Origin: Candidatus Heritagella intestinalis
GTDB lineage: Bacteria; Bacillota; Clostridia; Oscillospirales; Acutalibacteraceae
NCBI GenBank assembly: GCA_904420555.1
Contig: CAJFVO010000003.1
Location: 62,001 to 126,000, forward strand
Length of the DNA: 64,000 nt
Reading direction: 5' to 3'
The translations under genes and the position numbers were made by a program. Each line of letters begins with the position of its first letter. The stretch's first letter is position 1. Shown piece after piece: positions 34,321-42,583 of this stretch. The notes beneath the pieces are model-generated. The model was not told the origin of the DNA and searched no databases. It was given only the letters and a program-made list of their open reading frames with translations.

Positions 34321-35169
34321 TTATTCTTCTGTATGGAGCAGGGATAAAAGGCCCTTAATTCGCTCTGTGCAGTCTTGCCTCCGGAACTCCTCTTTTCTCC
34401 AAGTATCAGACAAAGGGAACCAGACCCCATCTTTTGCCTGGGGACCCATATCCCATTCTCCATGATCCAGCTGGTTTTCTATCAGCCAGTCTCTCACAAA
34501 CCCCAAGTGCTTTCGTCCGTATCGGTATTTTGTAAGAAGCTCGATTGCCGCCAGATATTTTACCGCCTGTTTGGATATAAAACTATTGGGCAACCGGTTG
34601 AGCGGTTGTTCATACACATAGTAGATTCCCGATGGATGGTGCAAAATATGGGAAACCACGTGAAACTGGGTATCTTTTTCCAAGCAATCCGCGGCTAGAG
34701 AAACCTGATAAAAGCTAACGAAATCTTTTAGGCGGCCTCCATATGGTTTTTGGCCAAACTGATTTTCATATTCCTGATTATAGGCAGCAGACGAGAATTC
34801 TCCGAACGCGAAGCTTTTTTGTAAAATTTTTGCCCAGCTTTCCGCTATCTGGTTTGCCTGAGGACACTCCTTTGTAAACTCACGAATCCACGCAGCCAGC
34901 ATCATACAAACAAAAATATCCCAGCTTAAAATTTTTTCCCGCCTGTCAGGAATCTCCTTCCTGTGGCAAAGGCATTCCTGCATATAGGATACTGCCCGTT
35001 CAATGGGTGGGTCCTGTATGGTATACCCCAATATTTTCAAGCGGCGTAACGCTTGTTCGGTGGTAATGTGTTGGGAGTTTTTCACCGAAAGTGAATGAAA
35101 ATTTCCCCATGACCCATCCGGCTTTTGCAGAGCGAGAATTTGGTTTGCCCATTTTGTGTTTTTGTGCAA
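34321..35169 (-). CDS. Prenyltransferase/terpenoid-cyclase-like toroid protein
   Basis: A 282-residue protein without a signal peptide. Repeat-like motifs QKPDGSWGNF near the N terminus and NQLDHGEWDMGP near the C terminus look like the QW-type repeats of the alpha/alpha toroid shared by terpenoid cyclases and prenyltransferase beta subunits. The catalytic DxDD of cyclases is not visible and the length is half a full cyclase, so activity is doubtful. It starts with TTG at 35169, where GGAGG lies 9 bases upstream; in-frame ATGs further up have no site. Base composition is lower in GC than both neighbours (43% at 34561-34620 against 53% at 35761-35820), hinting at acquisition by transfer. Confidence 0.6.
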   Translation of the reverse strand: MHKNTKWANQILALQKPDGSWGNFHSLSVKNSQHITTEQALRRLKILGYTIQDPPIERAVSYMQECLCHRKEIPDRREKILSWDIFVCMMLAAWIREFTKECPQANQIAESWAKILQKSFAFGEFSSAAYNQEYENQFGQKPYGGRLKDFVSFYQVSLAADCLEKDTQFHVVSHILHHPSGIYYVYEQPLNRLPNSFISKQAVKYLAAIELLTKYRYGRKHLGFVRDWLIENQLDHGEWDMGPQAKDGVWFPLSDTWRKEEFRRQDCTERIKGLLSLLHTEE

Positions 35170-35240
35170 GCTGAATCCCCTCCGTTTTCTTTCATCATTT
35201 ATCAGTACCATTATTATATCATAAACAAGGAGGAATCCCC

Positions 35241-36263
35241 ATGCCAACAGTCACGTTAGGACGCACCGGCATTACTACCGACAAAAACGGCTTTGGCGCC
35301 CTGCCGGTGCAGCGGGTCACCAAAGAAGAAGCCGCTTACCTGCTGCGCAAAGCCTTTGACGGCGGCATCACCTTTTTTGACACTGCCCGCAGCTATACCG
35401 ACAGCGAGGAAAAGCTGGGCTATGCCTTTAAAGGAATGCGGGACAAGCTGTTTATCGCCACCAAGACCCCTTCCACCACGGCGGAGGGCTTTTGGAAGGA
35501 TTTGGAAACCAGCCTGCGCCTTTTAAAAACCGATTACATCGACATTTACCAGTTCCATAACCCCGCCTTCTGCCCGAAGCCCGGGGACGGCACCGGCCTG
35601 TATGAGGCCATGGTGGAGGCCAAAAAGCAGGGGAAAATCCGGTTTATCGGCCTGACCAACCACCGTGGCCCCGTGGCCCGGGAAGCGGTGGAGTCCGGGT
35701 TATACGACACCCTGCAATTCCCCTTCAGCTATCTGGCCAGCCAGAAGGACGAGGAGCTGGTACACCTGTGCAAGGAGAAAAACGTGGGCTTTATCTGCAT
35801 GAAAGCTCTGTCCGGCGGGCTGATTACCCGTTCCGATGCGGCCTACGCCTACCTGAACCAGTTTGACAATGTGCTGCCCATCTGGGGCATCCAGCGGGAA
35901 AGCGAGCTGGATGAATTCCTCTCCTACATACACAACCCGCCGGCCATGACCCCGGAGCTGCAAGCCATTATCGACCACGACCGCAAAGAGCTCACCGGGG
36001 ATTTCTGCCGGGGCTGCGGCTACTGCCTGCCATGTCCTGCGGGCATCGATATTCCCACAGCGGCTCGGATGTCCCTGCTGCTCCGGCGTTCTCCTACGGC
36101 TGGGCACCTGACCCCGGAGACCCAGGCCATGATGGCCCGTATCGACAACTGCATCCACTGCAACCACTGTGTGAACCACTGCCCCTACAGCCTGAATACC
36201 CCGGAGCTTTTGCGCCGCAACTATGAGGACTACAAGACCTTCCTGCCCAATGGGGACGACTGA
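35241..36263 (+). CDS. Aldo/keto reductase with ferredoxin-type C terminus
   Basis: A 340-residue fusion. Residues 1-230 are an aldo/keto reductase TIM barrel with the catalytic Tyr in ARSYTDSEEKLG (about 49-60), Lys in FIATKTP and the FHNP strand. The last 90 residues carry two cysteine groups, CRGCGYCLPCP and CIHCNHCVNHCP, which should bind [4Fe-4S] clusters. In this clostridial group electrons may come from or go to ferredoxin rather than only NADPH. Substrate unknown. AAGGAGG precedes the ATG; the gene is divergent from the toroid gene. Confidence 0.92.
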   Translation: MPTVTLGRTGITTDKNGFGALPVQRVTKEEAAYLLRKAFDGGITFFDTARSYTDSEEKLGYAFKGMRDKLFIATKTPSTTAEGFWKDLETSLRLLKTDYIDIYQFHNPAFCPKPGDGTGLYEAMVEAKKQGKIRFIGLTNHRGPVAREAVESGLYDTLQFPFSYLASQKDEELVHLCKEKNVGFICMKALSGGLITRSDAAYAYLNQFDNVLPIWGIQRESELDEFLSYIHNPPAMTPELQAIIDHDRKELTGDFCRGCGYCLPCPAGIDIPTAARMSLLLRRSPTAGHLTPETQAMMARIDNCIHCNHCVNHCPYSLNTPELLRRNYEDYKTFLPNGDD

Positions 36264-36281
36264 TTCGGGAAAGACAAAAAC

Positions 36282-36309
36282 AAGGGCCGGCTGGCTGCCG
36301 GCCCTTTGC
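36282..36309 (+). terminator. Terminator of the aldo/keto reductase gene
   Basis: AAGGGCCGGC (36282-36291) pairs with GCCGGCCCTT (36297-36306). The T tail is short (TTTG), and the downstream gene is convergent. Confidence 0.75.
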
Positions 36310-36327
36310 TTGTCCTAAATATGTATT

Positions 36328-37818
36328 TTACAGTGCGTCTTCAATGGCTTTGATGAGGATTTTCAGCGCCTTGATGCGGGCATACTTCTTATCCTGGCTC
36401 TCCACAATGTGCCAGGGGGCGAACTCGGTAGAGGTCTTTTGCAGCATCTCGTTGACGGCCTCCTCATACTGGGGCCACTTTTCCCGGTTGCGCCAGTCCT
36501 CGTCGGTAATCTTCCACTGTTTCTCGGGGGTGTTCTGCCGGTCGGTGAAACGGCGGAGCTGCTCGTCCTGGTCGATGTGCAGCCAGAACTTCACCACCAC
36601 GGCGCCCCATTCCGTCAGCTCCCGCTCAAACTCGTTCATTTCCTGATAGGCCCGCTTCCAGTCGGCCTCGGTGCAGAAGCCCTCAATGCGCTCCACCATG
36701 ACCCGGCCATACCAGCTCCGGTCGAAGATGGCGATGTGTCCGGTTTTGGGGATCCGGGTCCAGAAGCGCCACAGATAATGGCGGTACAGCTCCGGCTTGG
36801 TGGGGGATGCGATGGGAATGACTTCGTAGCCCCGGGGATCCAGGGCGGCGGATACCCGCTTGATATTGCCGCCTTTGCCGGCGGCGTCCCAGCCTTCATA
36901 AACCACAATCACCGGTACTTTGCGGCGATAGAGCTTGTAGTGCAGGCCCTTGAGTTTCTTTTGCAGCTTGGCCAGCTCTTTCTTATATTTTTCCGGCTCG
37001 ATGGTCTTGTCCTCCAGTGTGATTTCCGAAAGCAAGGGCGTGTGGACCAGGTTAAAGGGCTTGGGGGCCGGGATGCCCCGGGCGCTGCTGATGGTCAGCC
37101 CCTTTTCCTTGGCCTGGATAGCCTCCTTTACGGACTCTACCACCGTGCGGTATACGCTGAGCAAGGCGGCCTGGCTGTCATTGCTGCACACCACGTGCCA
37201 GGGGGCGTTGGGGGTGTTGGTGTATTCCAGCATTTCGTCTAAAATGCTGTAGAGGAGATTGTAGTGCTTATTGCGCCAGTGGTCCCGCTCTGTCACCCGC
37301 CAGGCAGTGTTTTTATCGCTTTCCAGCTTTTCAAACCGGGCCCGCTGCTCCTTTTGCCCAATGTGCAGGAAAAATTTCAGCACCAGATAGCCGTTGTCCG
37401 TGAGCTGCCGCTCAAAGGTGTTGATGCTGTTCATCCGGTGCAGGGTCTCGCTGTCGGAAAGGTCGTCCTCTACCCGGGCAATGGAAACATCCTGATACCA
37501 GCTGCGGTCCAGGATGGACATATACCCCTGCTCCGGCAGGTTTTGCCAATGGCGCCACAAAAGGGGATGGCGTTTTTCCGTTTCGGTGGCTTCGGCTGTG
37601 GAGTACACCTTGAAGCCCCGGGGGTCAAAGTTCAGAATCAGATCGGAAATAATGCTGCCTTTCCCGGCGGCGCCCCAGCCTTCAAAGAGGATAATCACCG
37701 GAATCTTTGCCGCTTTTATTTTCTGGGGAAGGGTTTCCAGTTCCCTTTTCAGGAGCTTGGATTGCTTTTTAAATTCTTCCTTGGAAACAGTCGTTTTCAT
37801 ATTGACGGAATCCAGCAT
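36328..37818 (-). CDS. Polyphosphate:AMP phosphotransferase (two-domain PPK2)
   Basis: A 496-residue protein with two PPK2 domains in tandem. Walker A motifs are EGWGAAGKG (46-54) and EGWDAAGKG (308-316), each followed by an LDRSWY or FDRSWYGR lid motif. The tandem form (Pap, PPK2 class II) makes ADP from AMP with polyphosphate; the first domain usually lacks full activity. It recycles AMP using stored polyphosphate. GGAGG precedes the ATG. Monocistronic. Confidence 0.92.
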   Translation of the reverse strand: MLDSVNMKTTVSKEEFKKQSKLLKRELETLPQKIKAAKIPVIILFEGWGAAGKGSIISDLILNFDPRGFKVYSTAEATETEKRHPLLWRHWQNLPEQGYMSILDRSWYQDVSIARVEDDLSDSETLHRMNSINTFERQLTDNGYLVLKFFLHIGQKEQRARFEKLESDKNTAWRVTERDHWRNKHYNLLYSILDEMLEYTNTPNAPWHVVCSNDSQAALLSVYRTVVESVKEAIQAKEKGLTISSARGIPAPKPFNLVHTPLLSEITLEDKTIEPEKYKKELAKLQKKLKGLHYKLYRRKVPVIVVYEGWDAAGKGGNIKRVSAALDPRGYEVIPIASPTKPELYRHYLWRFWTRIPKTGHIAIFDRSWYGRVMVERIEGFCTEADWKRAYQEMNEFERELTEWGAVVVKFWLHIDQDEQLRRFTDRQNTPEKQWKITDEDWRNREKWPQYEEAVNEMLQKTSTEFAPWHIVESQDKKYARIKALKILIKAIEDAL

Positions 37819-37939
37819 AGATAGACCTCCTTTTTTGATTTGACGCGCTTGGAGCCCAAAGGCTCTTTGTATCAGTATAACTTATTTTTTCTTACTTTTA
37901 AAGCTTTATTTAGATTTTTTATAGAGGAGTGACCTGATT

Positions 37940-39019
37940 TTGCAAACCGAACCCCTTACCATGGATAAGAATTCCCCGCTTTTGGAGATTCCGCCCCTGC
38001 TTTTGGATTGGTACCACCGCACCCGGAGGGTTCTCCCCTGGCGGGAGAACCCCCAGCCCTATTATGTATGGCTTTCGGAAATCATGCTCCAACAGACCCG
38101 GGTGGAGGCGGTAAAGCCCTATTTTGTCCGGTTTCTGGAGGCGCTTCCCACCATCGAGGCCCTGGCCAACGCCCCGGAAGATCTTCTTTTAAAGCTGTGG
38201 GAGGGGTTGGGTTACTACAGCCGGGTGCGGAACCTGCAAAAGGCCGCCCAGGTGGTGCTGTCGGAATACGGCGGGGCGCTGCCCTCTGACCCGGCCCTGC
38301 TGGAAAAACTTCCGGGCATCGGCAGCTACACCGCTGGGGCCATTGCGTCCATTGCCTTTGGCGTGCCTGCACCGGCGGTGGACGGCAATGTGCTGCGAGT
38401 GGTTTCCCGGGTAACCGCCAGCCGGGAGGACATCGCCTCTCCCCAATACAAAAAGAAAACGGAGCAGGCCATCCGGGAGATCATTCCCCAAGACCGGGCC
38501 GGGGACTTCAATCAATCCCTCATGGAGCTGGGGGCCATGGTGTGCCTGGGCAACGGGGAGCCCAAGTGCTTGCTCTGCCCTTTGGAAAAGGTCTGTCTGG
38601 GACGGCAGAAGGGCATTGCCGGAGAGCTGCCGGTGAAGGCCCCAAAAAAGCCCCGGAAGCGGGAAGAAAAAACCCTGCTCCTCCTCCACTGCGGAGAGTG
38701 CTTTGCCCTGCGCCAGCGTCCGAAAAAGGGATTGCTGGCGGGAATGTGGGAGCTGCCCTCTTTGGAAGGCTCTTGCAGCCGGGAAGAGGTGGAGGGCTGG
38801 CTGCAGGAACAAGGGGCCCAGGTGCGCTCTTTGGAGACTCTGCCGGAATCCAAGCACATCTTCACCCATGTGGAGTGGCATATGCGGGCCTTTGGAGCAG
38901 AGCTGGCGGAACCTTTGCCGGGGTTTTTCTGGGCGGACCCCCAGTCCCTGGAGGAAACCTGCGCCCTGCCCTCGGCGTTTAAAGCCTACTTCCCTCTCCT
39001 GGGACTGCAAAAATCGTGA
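37940..39019 (+). CDS. mutY: A/G-specific adenine DNA glycosylase
   Basis: A 359-residue base-excision enzyme removing adenine opposite 8-oxoguanine. Catalytic Glu47 lies in WLSEIMLQQTRVE, the helix-hairpin-helix LPGIGSYTAGAIA at 124-136 and catalytic Asp148 in VDGNVLRVV. The [4Fe-4S] loop has C202, C210, C213 and C219, that is C-x7-C-x2-C-x5-C, one residue longer than the usual C-x6. A C-terminal NUDIX-like domain follows from about 230 with HIFTHVEWHMRAF. It starts with TTG at 37940 (GGAG 10 bases upstream); an ATG at 37961 is possible. Confidence 0.94.
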   Translation: MQTEPLTMDKNSPLLEIPPLLLDWYHRTRRVLPWRENPQPYYVWLSEIMLQQTRVEAVKPYFVRFLEALPTIEALANAPEDLLLKLWEGLGYYSRVRNLQKAAQVVLSEYGGALPSDPALLEKLPGIGSYTAGAIASIAFGVPAPAVDGNVLRVVSRVTASREDIASPQYKKKTEQAIREIIPQDRAGDFNQSLMELGAMVCLGNGEPKCLLCPLEKVCLGRQKGIAGELPVKAPKKPRKREEKTLLLLHCGECFALRQRPKKGLLAGMWELPSLEGSCSREEVEGWLQEQGAQVRSLETLPESKHIFTHVEWHMRAFGAELAEPLPGFFWADPQSLEETCALPSAFKAYFPLLGLQKS

Positions 39020-39064
39020 TTCCCTCCCCGAAGAAGGGGAGGAATTCCCCGGGAAATGCCTCTC

Positions 39065-39126
39065 AAAAAATTTTTTGAAAAAATTTGAAAAAAGGGCTTG
39101 CATTCCTCGGAAGGATGTGATATTAT
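39065..39126 (+). promoter_or_regulatory. 5S rRNA promoter with UP element
   Basis: TTGCAT (39098-39103), 17 bases, TATTAT (39121-39126). Immediately upstream are A/T tracts beginning at 39065, 39078 and 39088, about one helical turn apart, which is the form of an UP element bound by the RNA polymerase alpha subunit. The predicted start near 39133 coincides with a GCCGTC/GACGGC hairpin in the leader. Confidence 0.8.
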
Positions 39127-39161
39127 ATATGAGCCGTCAGGAACGACGGCAAAACAAAATA

Positions 39162-39277
39162 GTTGGTGTCAATGATAACGAGGGTCCACCTGTTCCCATC
39201 CCGAACACAGAAGTTAAGCTCGTTGATGTCGACAATACTTGGCTGGAGACGGCCCGGGACGATAGAAAGACGCCAAC
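39162..39277 (+). rRNA. rrf: 5S ribosomal RNA
   Basis: About 116 bases, with terminal helix TTGGTGTC (39163-39170) paired with GACGCCAA (39269-39276). The internal sequence CCCATCCCGAACACAGAAGT followed by TTAAGCTC is the conserved 5S loop A/B region. No 16S or 23S genes are next to it, so this is an isolated 5S gene with its own promoter and terminator, between mutY and a DUF1015 gene. End positions may be off by one or two bases. Confidence 0.95.
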
Positions 39278-39280
39278 ATC

Positions 39281-39321
39281 AAACCCCGCTTCTGAAAAGA
39301 AGCGGGGTTTTTGTTTTATTT
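39281..39321 (+). terminator. Terminator of the 5S rRNA
   Basis: AAACCCCGCTTCT pairs with AGAAGCGGGGTTT around a short loop, followed by TTGTTTTATTT. It begins four bases after the 5S end. Confidence 0.92.
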
Positions 39322-39343
39322 CTTTCCGGTTTGGGGTTTTGCC

Positions 39344-39373
39344 TTGACGGAGGATAGATTTATCCGTTACAAT
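39344..39373 (+). promoter_or_regulatory. Sigma-A promoter of the DUF1015 gene
   Basis: TTGACG, 18 bases, TACAAT, ending 34 bases before the ATG at 39408. Confidence 0.7.
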
Positions 39374-39407
39374 AGTAAAGAACCAAAGCAATAAAGGAGT
39401 GGAACCC

Positions 39408-40715
39408 ATGGCTGAAATCAAACCCTTCCGCGGAATGCGGTTTACCGACAAGGCCGGGGAGATCCAGACGCTGACCTGTCCCCCTTATGATATTATCAGC
39501 GAGGACCAGCGCCAGGAATATCTCCGTGTCAATCCCTGCAACGTCATCCGCCTGGAGCTGCCCCGGGGGGAGAATCCCTATGAGGAGGCCGGAAAAACCT
39601 TGGAAACCTGGCTGCAGGAGGGAATCCTCCGCCAGGACAGCCAACCGGGCTTCTACATTTATGAAGAAGAATTCCTGGCCGGCGTCACCCACGGCCCGGT
39701 GAAGAAAGTCAAGGGCCTCATCTGCTTGGTGAAGGCGGAGCCCTTTTCCAAAGGCACGGTGCTCCCCCACGAGGAGACCCTGAGCAAGGCCAAAGAGGAC
39801 CGTCTGAACCTGATGAAGGCCACCGGATGCAATTTCAGCCAGATTTATTCCCTCTATATGGACGAGGAGGGCGCCACCCGGGAGCGCATTGAAAACCTCT
39901 CCCAGGACACCCCTCGATATGAATTCAGCGACGGCCTGGTAACCCACCGGCTGTGGCTTGTCAATGACCCGGTGGCCATCCAGGCCCTGTGCGAGGATTT
40001 TGCCCCTCGGAAGCTCTATATTGCCGACGGCCACCACCGGTATGAGACAGCGGTAAACTTCAGCCGTTATTGCAGTGAGAACGGCTTGGGCGACGCCGGT
40101 TATGTGATGATGATGCTGGTGGACATGGAAAACGACGGGTTAGTGGTATTCCCCACCCACCGCCTGGTGCGGGGGCTGGAATCCTTTGACCCCCAGGCCT
40201 TGCTGGAAGGCTGCCGAGAGCATTTTGAAGTCACGGAAATGGCGGACACAGCAGAGATTCCCCAAAAGCTGAATGCCCTGTATGACCAAGGGCGCAAGGC
40301 CTTTGCCTTCTACTGCGGCGGCCAGGGCTGGCACCTGTTGGAGCTGCGGGATTTCTCCGTCATGGCCCGGCTGCTGCCGGATAAGAGCCCTGCATCTCAG
40401 GATTTGGATGTGACGATTCTTCACAGCCTGGTGCTGGAAAAGCTCTTGGGCATTGACCAGGAAAACATGGCCAACCAGAAAAATCTGACCTATACCCGCT
40501 CGGAAGAGGAAGCCTTGGAGTCTGTGCGCAAAGGGGAAAGCCAGTGCGCCTTTATCCTGAATCCCACCCGGGTGGAGGAGATTCGGGATGTGGCGGCGGC
40601 TGGGGAGAAAATGCCTCAGAAATCCACCTATTTCTATCCCAAGCTCATTACGGGCCTGGTGATGAACCGCATGGATTTGCAGCTGCCCCATGAGGAATCG
40701 TCGGGGATTTCTTAA
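39408..40715 (+). CDS. DUF1015 family protein
   Basis: A 435-residue cytoplasmic protein. The start EIKPFRGMRFTDKAGEIQTLTCPPYDIIS, the NPCNVIRLELPRGE block, the HEETLSKAKEDRLNL segment and the invariant IADGHHRYETA (about residues 206-216) are the DUF1015 hallmarks. The family has a conserved HHRYE site that suggests a catalytic or metal role; it is often placed near serine or phosphoglycerate metabolism in Clostridia, but no function is established. ATG at 39408 is chosen because AAAGGAG is properly spaced; the GTG at 39399 is not. Confidence 0.9.
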   Translation: MAEIKPFRGMRFTDKAGEIQTLTCPPYDIISEDQRQEYLRVNPCNVIRLELPRGENPYEEAGKTLETWLQEGILRQDSQPGFYIYEEEFLAGVTHGPVKKVKGLICLVKAEPFSKGTVLPHEETLSKAKEDRLNLMKATGCNFSQIYSLYMDEEGATRERIENLSQDTPRYEFSDGLVTHRLWLVNDPVAIQALCEDFAPRKLYIADGHHRYETAVNFSRYCSENGLGDAGYVMMMLVDMENDGLVVFPTHRLVRGLESFDPQALLEGCREHFEVTEMADTAEIPQKLNALYDQGRKAFAFYCGGQGWHLLELRDFSVMARLLPDKSPASQDLDVTILHSLVLEKLLGIDQENMANQKNLTYTRSEEEALESVRKGESQCAFILNPTRVEEIRDVAAAGEKMPQKSTYFYPKLITGLVMNRMDLQLPHEESSGIS

Positions 40716-40732
40716 AGAAAAGAATAAAAAAT

Positions 40733-40784
40733 AAACCGCCCTCTCTGGCTCCCAAAACGGGAATGCCGGAGAGGGCGGTTTTGT
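40733..40784. terminator. Bidirectional terminator between the DUF1015 and ABC genes
   Basis: AAACCGCCCTCTC (40733-40745) pairs with GAGAGGGCGGTTT (40769-40781). A-rich and T-rich flanks serve both convergent genes. Confidence 0.9.
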
Positions 40785-42583
40785 TAGATGACGGATTCCT
40801 TAATTTCCTGGGGATGCAGGTCATACTGGGCCATGTACAGGTTGTAGTAGTGGCCCTTCTTTTCCATGAGTTCCTCATGGGTGCCGCTTTCCAGAATCTT
40901 GCCCTGGGCCACATACATAATGCGGCTGCAGCTCTTAATGGTGGAGAGCCGGTGGGCGATAATAAAGGAGGTACGGCCCTTCATCAGGGTGTTGATGCCT
41001 TCCTGCACCAGTTTCTCGGTGGCGGTGTCAATGGAGGAAGTGGCCTCGTCCAGCACCAGGATTTTGGGGTCAGCCAACAGGGTGCGGGCAAAGGCAATGA
41101 GCTGTTTCTGCCCCTGGGAAAGGCCGCCGCCCCGCTCCTTGACTTCTTCCTGGAAGCCAAAGGGCATCCGCTTGATAAATTCGTCAGCGTGCAGGGTCCG
41201 GGCTGCTTCCTCTATTTCCGCCTCGGTGGCGTCCAGCCGGCCATAGCGGATATTGTCGGCAATGGTGCCGGAGAAAATAAAGCTGTCCTGGAGCATAATG
41301 CCCATCTGGCTCCGCAGGGAGTGGAGGGTCACGTCCATGACGCTGTGGCCGTCAATGAGCACCCGGCCCTCATCGATGTTGTAGAAGCGGCTAATCAGGT
41401 TCACGATGGTGGTCTTGCCAGCACCGGTGGGGCCTACAATGGCGATGCTCTCGCCGGGGTTTGCCGTAAAGGAAACATCGTTGAGGATGGTCTGGCCGGG
41501 CTCATAACCAAAGGTCACGTGCTCGAATTCCACCTTGCCGGTAATGGGAGGCAGCTCCTCTGCCCCGGGCTTATCCTCAATAACAGCGGGCTCGTTGATG
41601 GTTTCCAGTACCCGCTCCAGATAAGCGATGGCGTTGATAAAGGTGTTGTAGAGGTTGGCCAGGTTGATGATAGGCTGCCAGAACCGGGAGGCGTAGGTAC
41701 CCATGGCCAGCAGTACACCAAAGGAAGCCATGGGGTTAAACCAGTAGGCGCCGGCAATGTACACCAGGGAAAACACCACCTGGGACACGGTTTCTGTAAC
41801 CACCCACACGGTGTTGGAGATGTACACGGCCCCCATCCAGGCGTGGCGGCGCTCCCCCATGACCCGGTCGAAGATCTTCAGGTTTTCTGTCTGCCGGTCA
41901 AAGGCCTGGGTCACCTTGGCGCCCTCAATGGATTCCTGGGCAAAGGCGTTGACGTTGGAGTTTTTGTTGGAAACCGCCTGCCAGGCCCGGCGCTGCTTGG
42001 GCTTAATCAGGAAAATAAAGAAGGCCACTACCGGCAGGCCGGCTACGGTAACCCCCGCCAAAGGCGGGCTCACCTGGAACATAAAGACGATAATAAACAC
42101 CACGTTGATGATCTCGATGATAAAGTTCAGGATGCCGTTGGACAACGCATCGGACACCGAGTTCACATAGTGGACCACCCGCACCAGGATTTTTCCGTGA
42201 GGGCGGTTGTCATAATAGGAGAAGGGCAAATCCTGCAAGTGGTCAAAGAGATCCTTGCGCAGGTCATATACAATGTTCTGGCCCACCTTGGCCACAATCA
42301 CGGTGCGCAGGGCGTTAAAGCCGATGTTCACCAAAATGGTCACGGCCAGCAGGCCGCCCAGCCGCAGGAGCAACTGCACATCCTCGTTGGGAATGGCAAT
42401 ATCCATGGCCTGCTGGATGAGCATGGGGCCGGTAAGGCCGATGACGCTGCCCACGGCGCTGAGCACCAGGGCCGAGATCATCAGCCACTTATAGCGGGCC
42501 ACATAGACCATGACTTTTTTCAGGTTTTCCAGGTTAAATGGGCTTTCCAGCTCTTCGTCTACGTCAAAACGATTACGCGCCAA
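40784..42583 (-). CDS. ABC exporter half-transporter, catalytic partner
   Basis: A 599-residue fused membrane and ATPase protein: six membrane helices (about 35-330), then a nucleotide-binding domain with Walker A GPTGAGKTT, Walker B LVLDEATSS with an intact catalytic Glu, and the signature LSQGQKQ, in which Gln replaces the usual first Gly. It starts at TTG 42583 with GGAGG 9 bases upstream; its first 11 bases overlap the previous ABC gene. Together they fit the asymmetric heterodimeric drug or peptide exporters of the BmrCD/TM287-288 type. This half is intact, but its partner has a premature stop. Confidence 0.9.
   Translation of the reverse strand: MARNRFDVDEELESPFNLENLKKVMVYVARYKWLMISALVLSAVGSVIGLTGPMLIQQAMDIAIPNEDVQLLLRLGGLLAVTILVNIGFNALRTVIVAKVGQNIVYDLRKDLFDHLQDLPFSYYDNRPHGKILVRVVHYVNSVSDALSNGILNFIIEIINVVFIIVFMFQVSPPLAGVTVAGLPVVAFFIFLIKPKQRRAWQAVSNKNSNVNAFAQESIEGAKVTQAFDRQTENLKIFDRVMGERRHAWMGAVYISNTVWVVTETVSQVVFSLVYIAGAYWFNPMASFGVLLAMGTYASRFWQPIINLANLYNTFINAIAYLERVLETINEPAVIEDKPGAEELPPITGKVEFEHVTFGYEPGQTILNDVSFTANPGESIAIVGPTGAGKTTIVNLISRFYNIDEGRVLIDGHSVMDVTLHSLRSQMGIMLQDSFIFSGTIADNIRYGRLDATEAEIEEAARTLHADEFIKRMPFGFQEEVKERGGGLSQGQKQLIAFARTLLADPKILVLDEATSSIDTATEKLVQEGINTLMKGRTSFIIAHRLSTIKSCSRIMYVAQGKILESGTHEELMEKKGHYYNLYMAQYDLHPQEIKESVI

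Noticed and set aside
34321-35169. Squalene-hopene or other full terpenoid cyclase
   Set aside because: Length is about half of a cyclase and no DxDD catalytic motif is visible.
39130-39347. Coding frame through the 5S region
   Set aside because: It spans the 5S rRNA and its terminator; the RNA assignment is far stronger.
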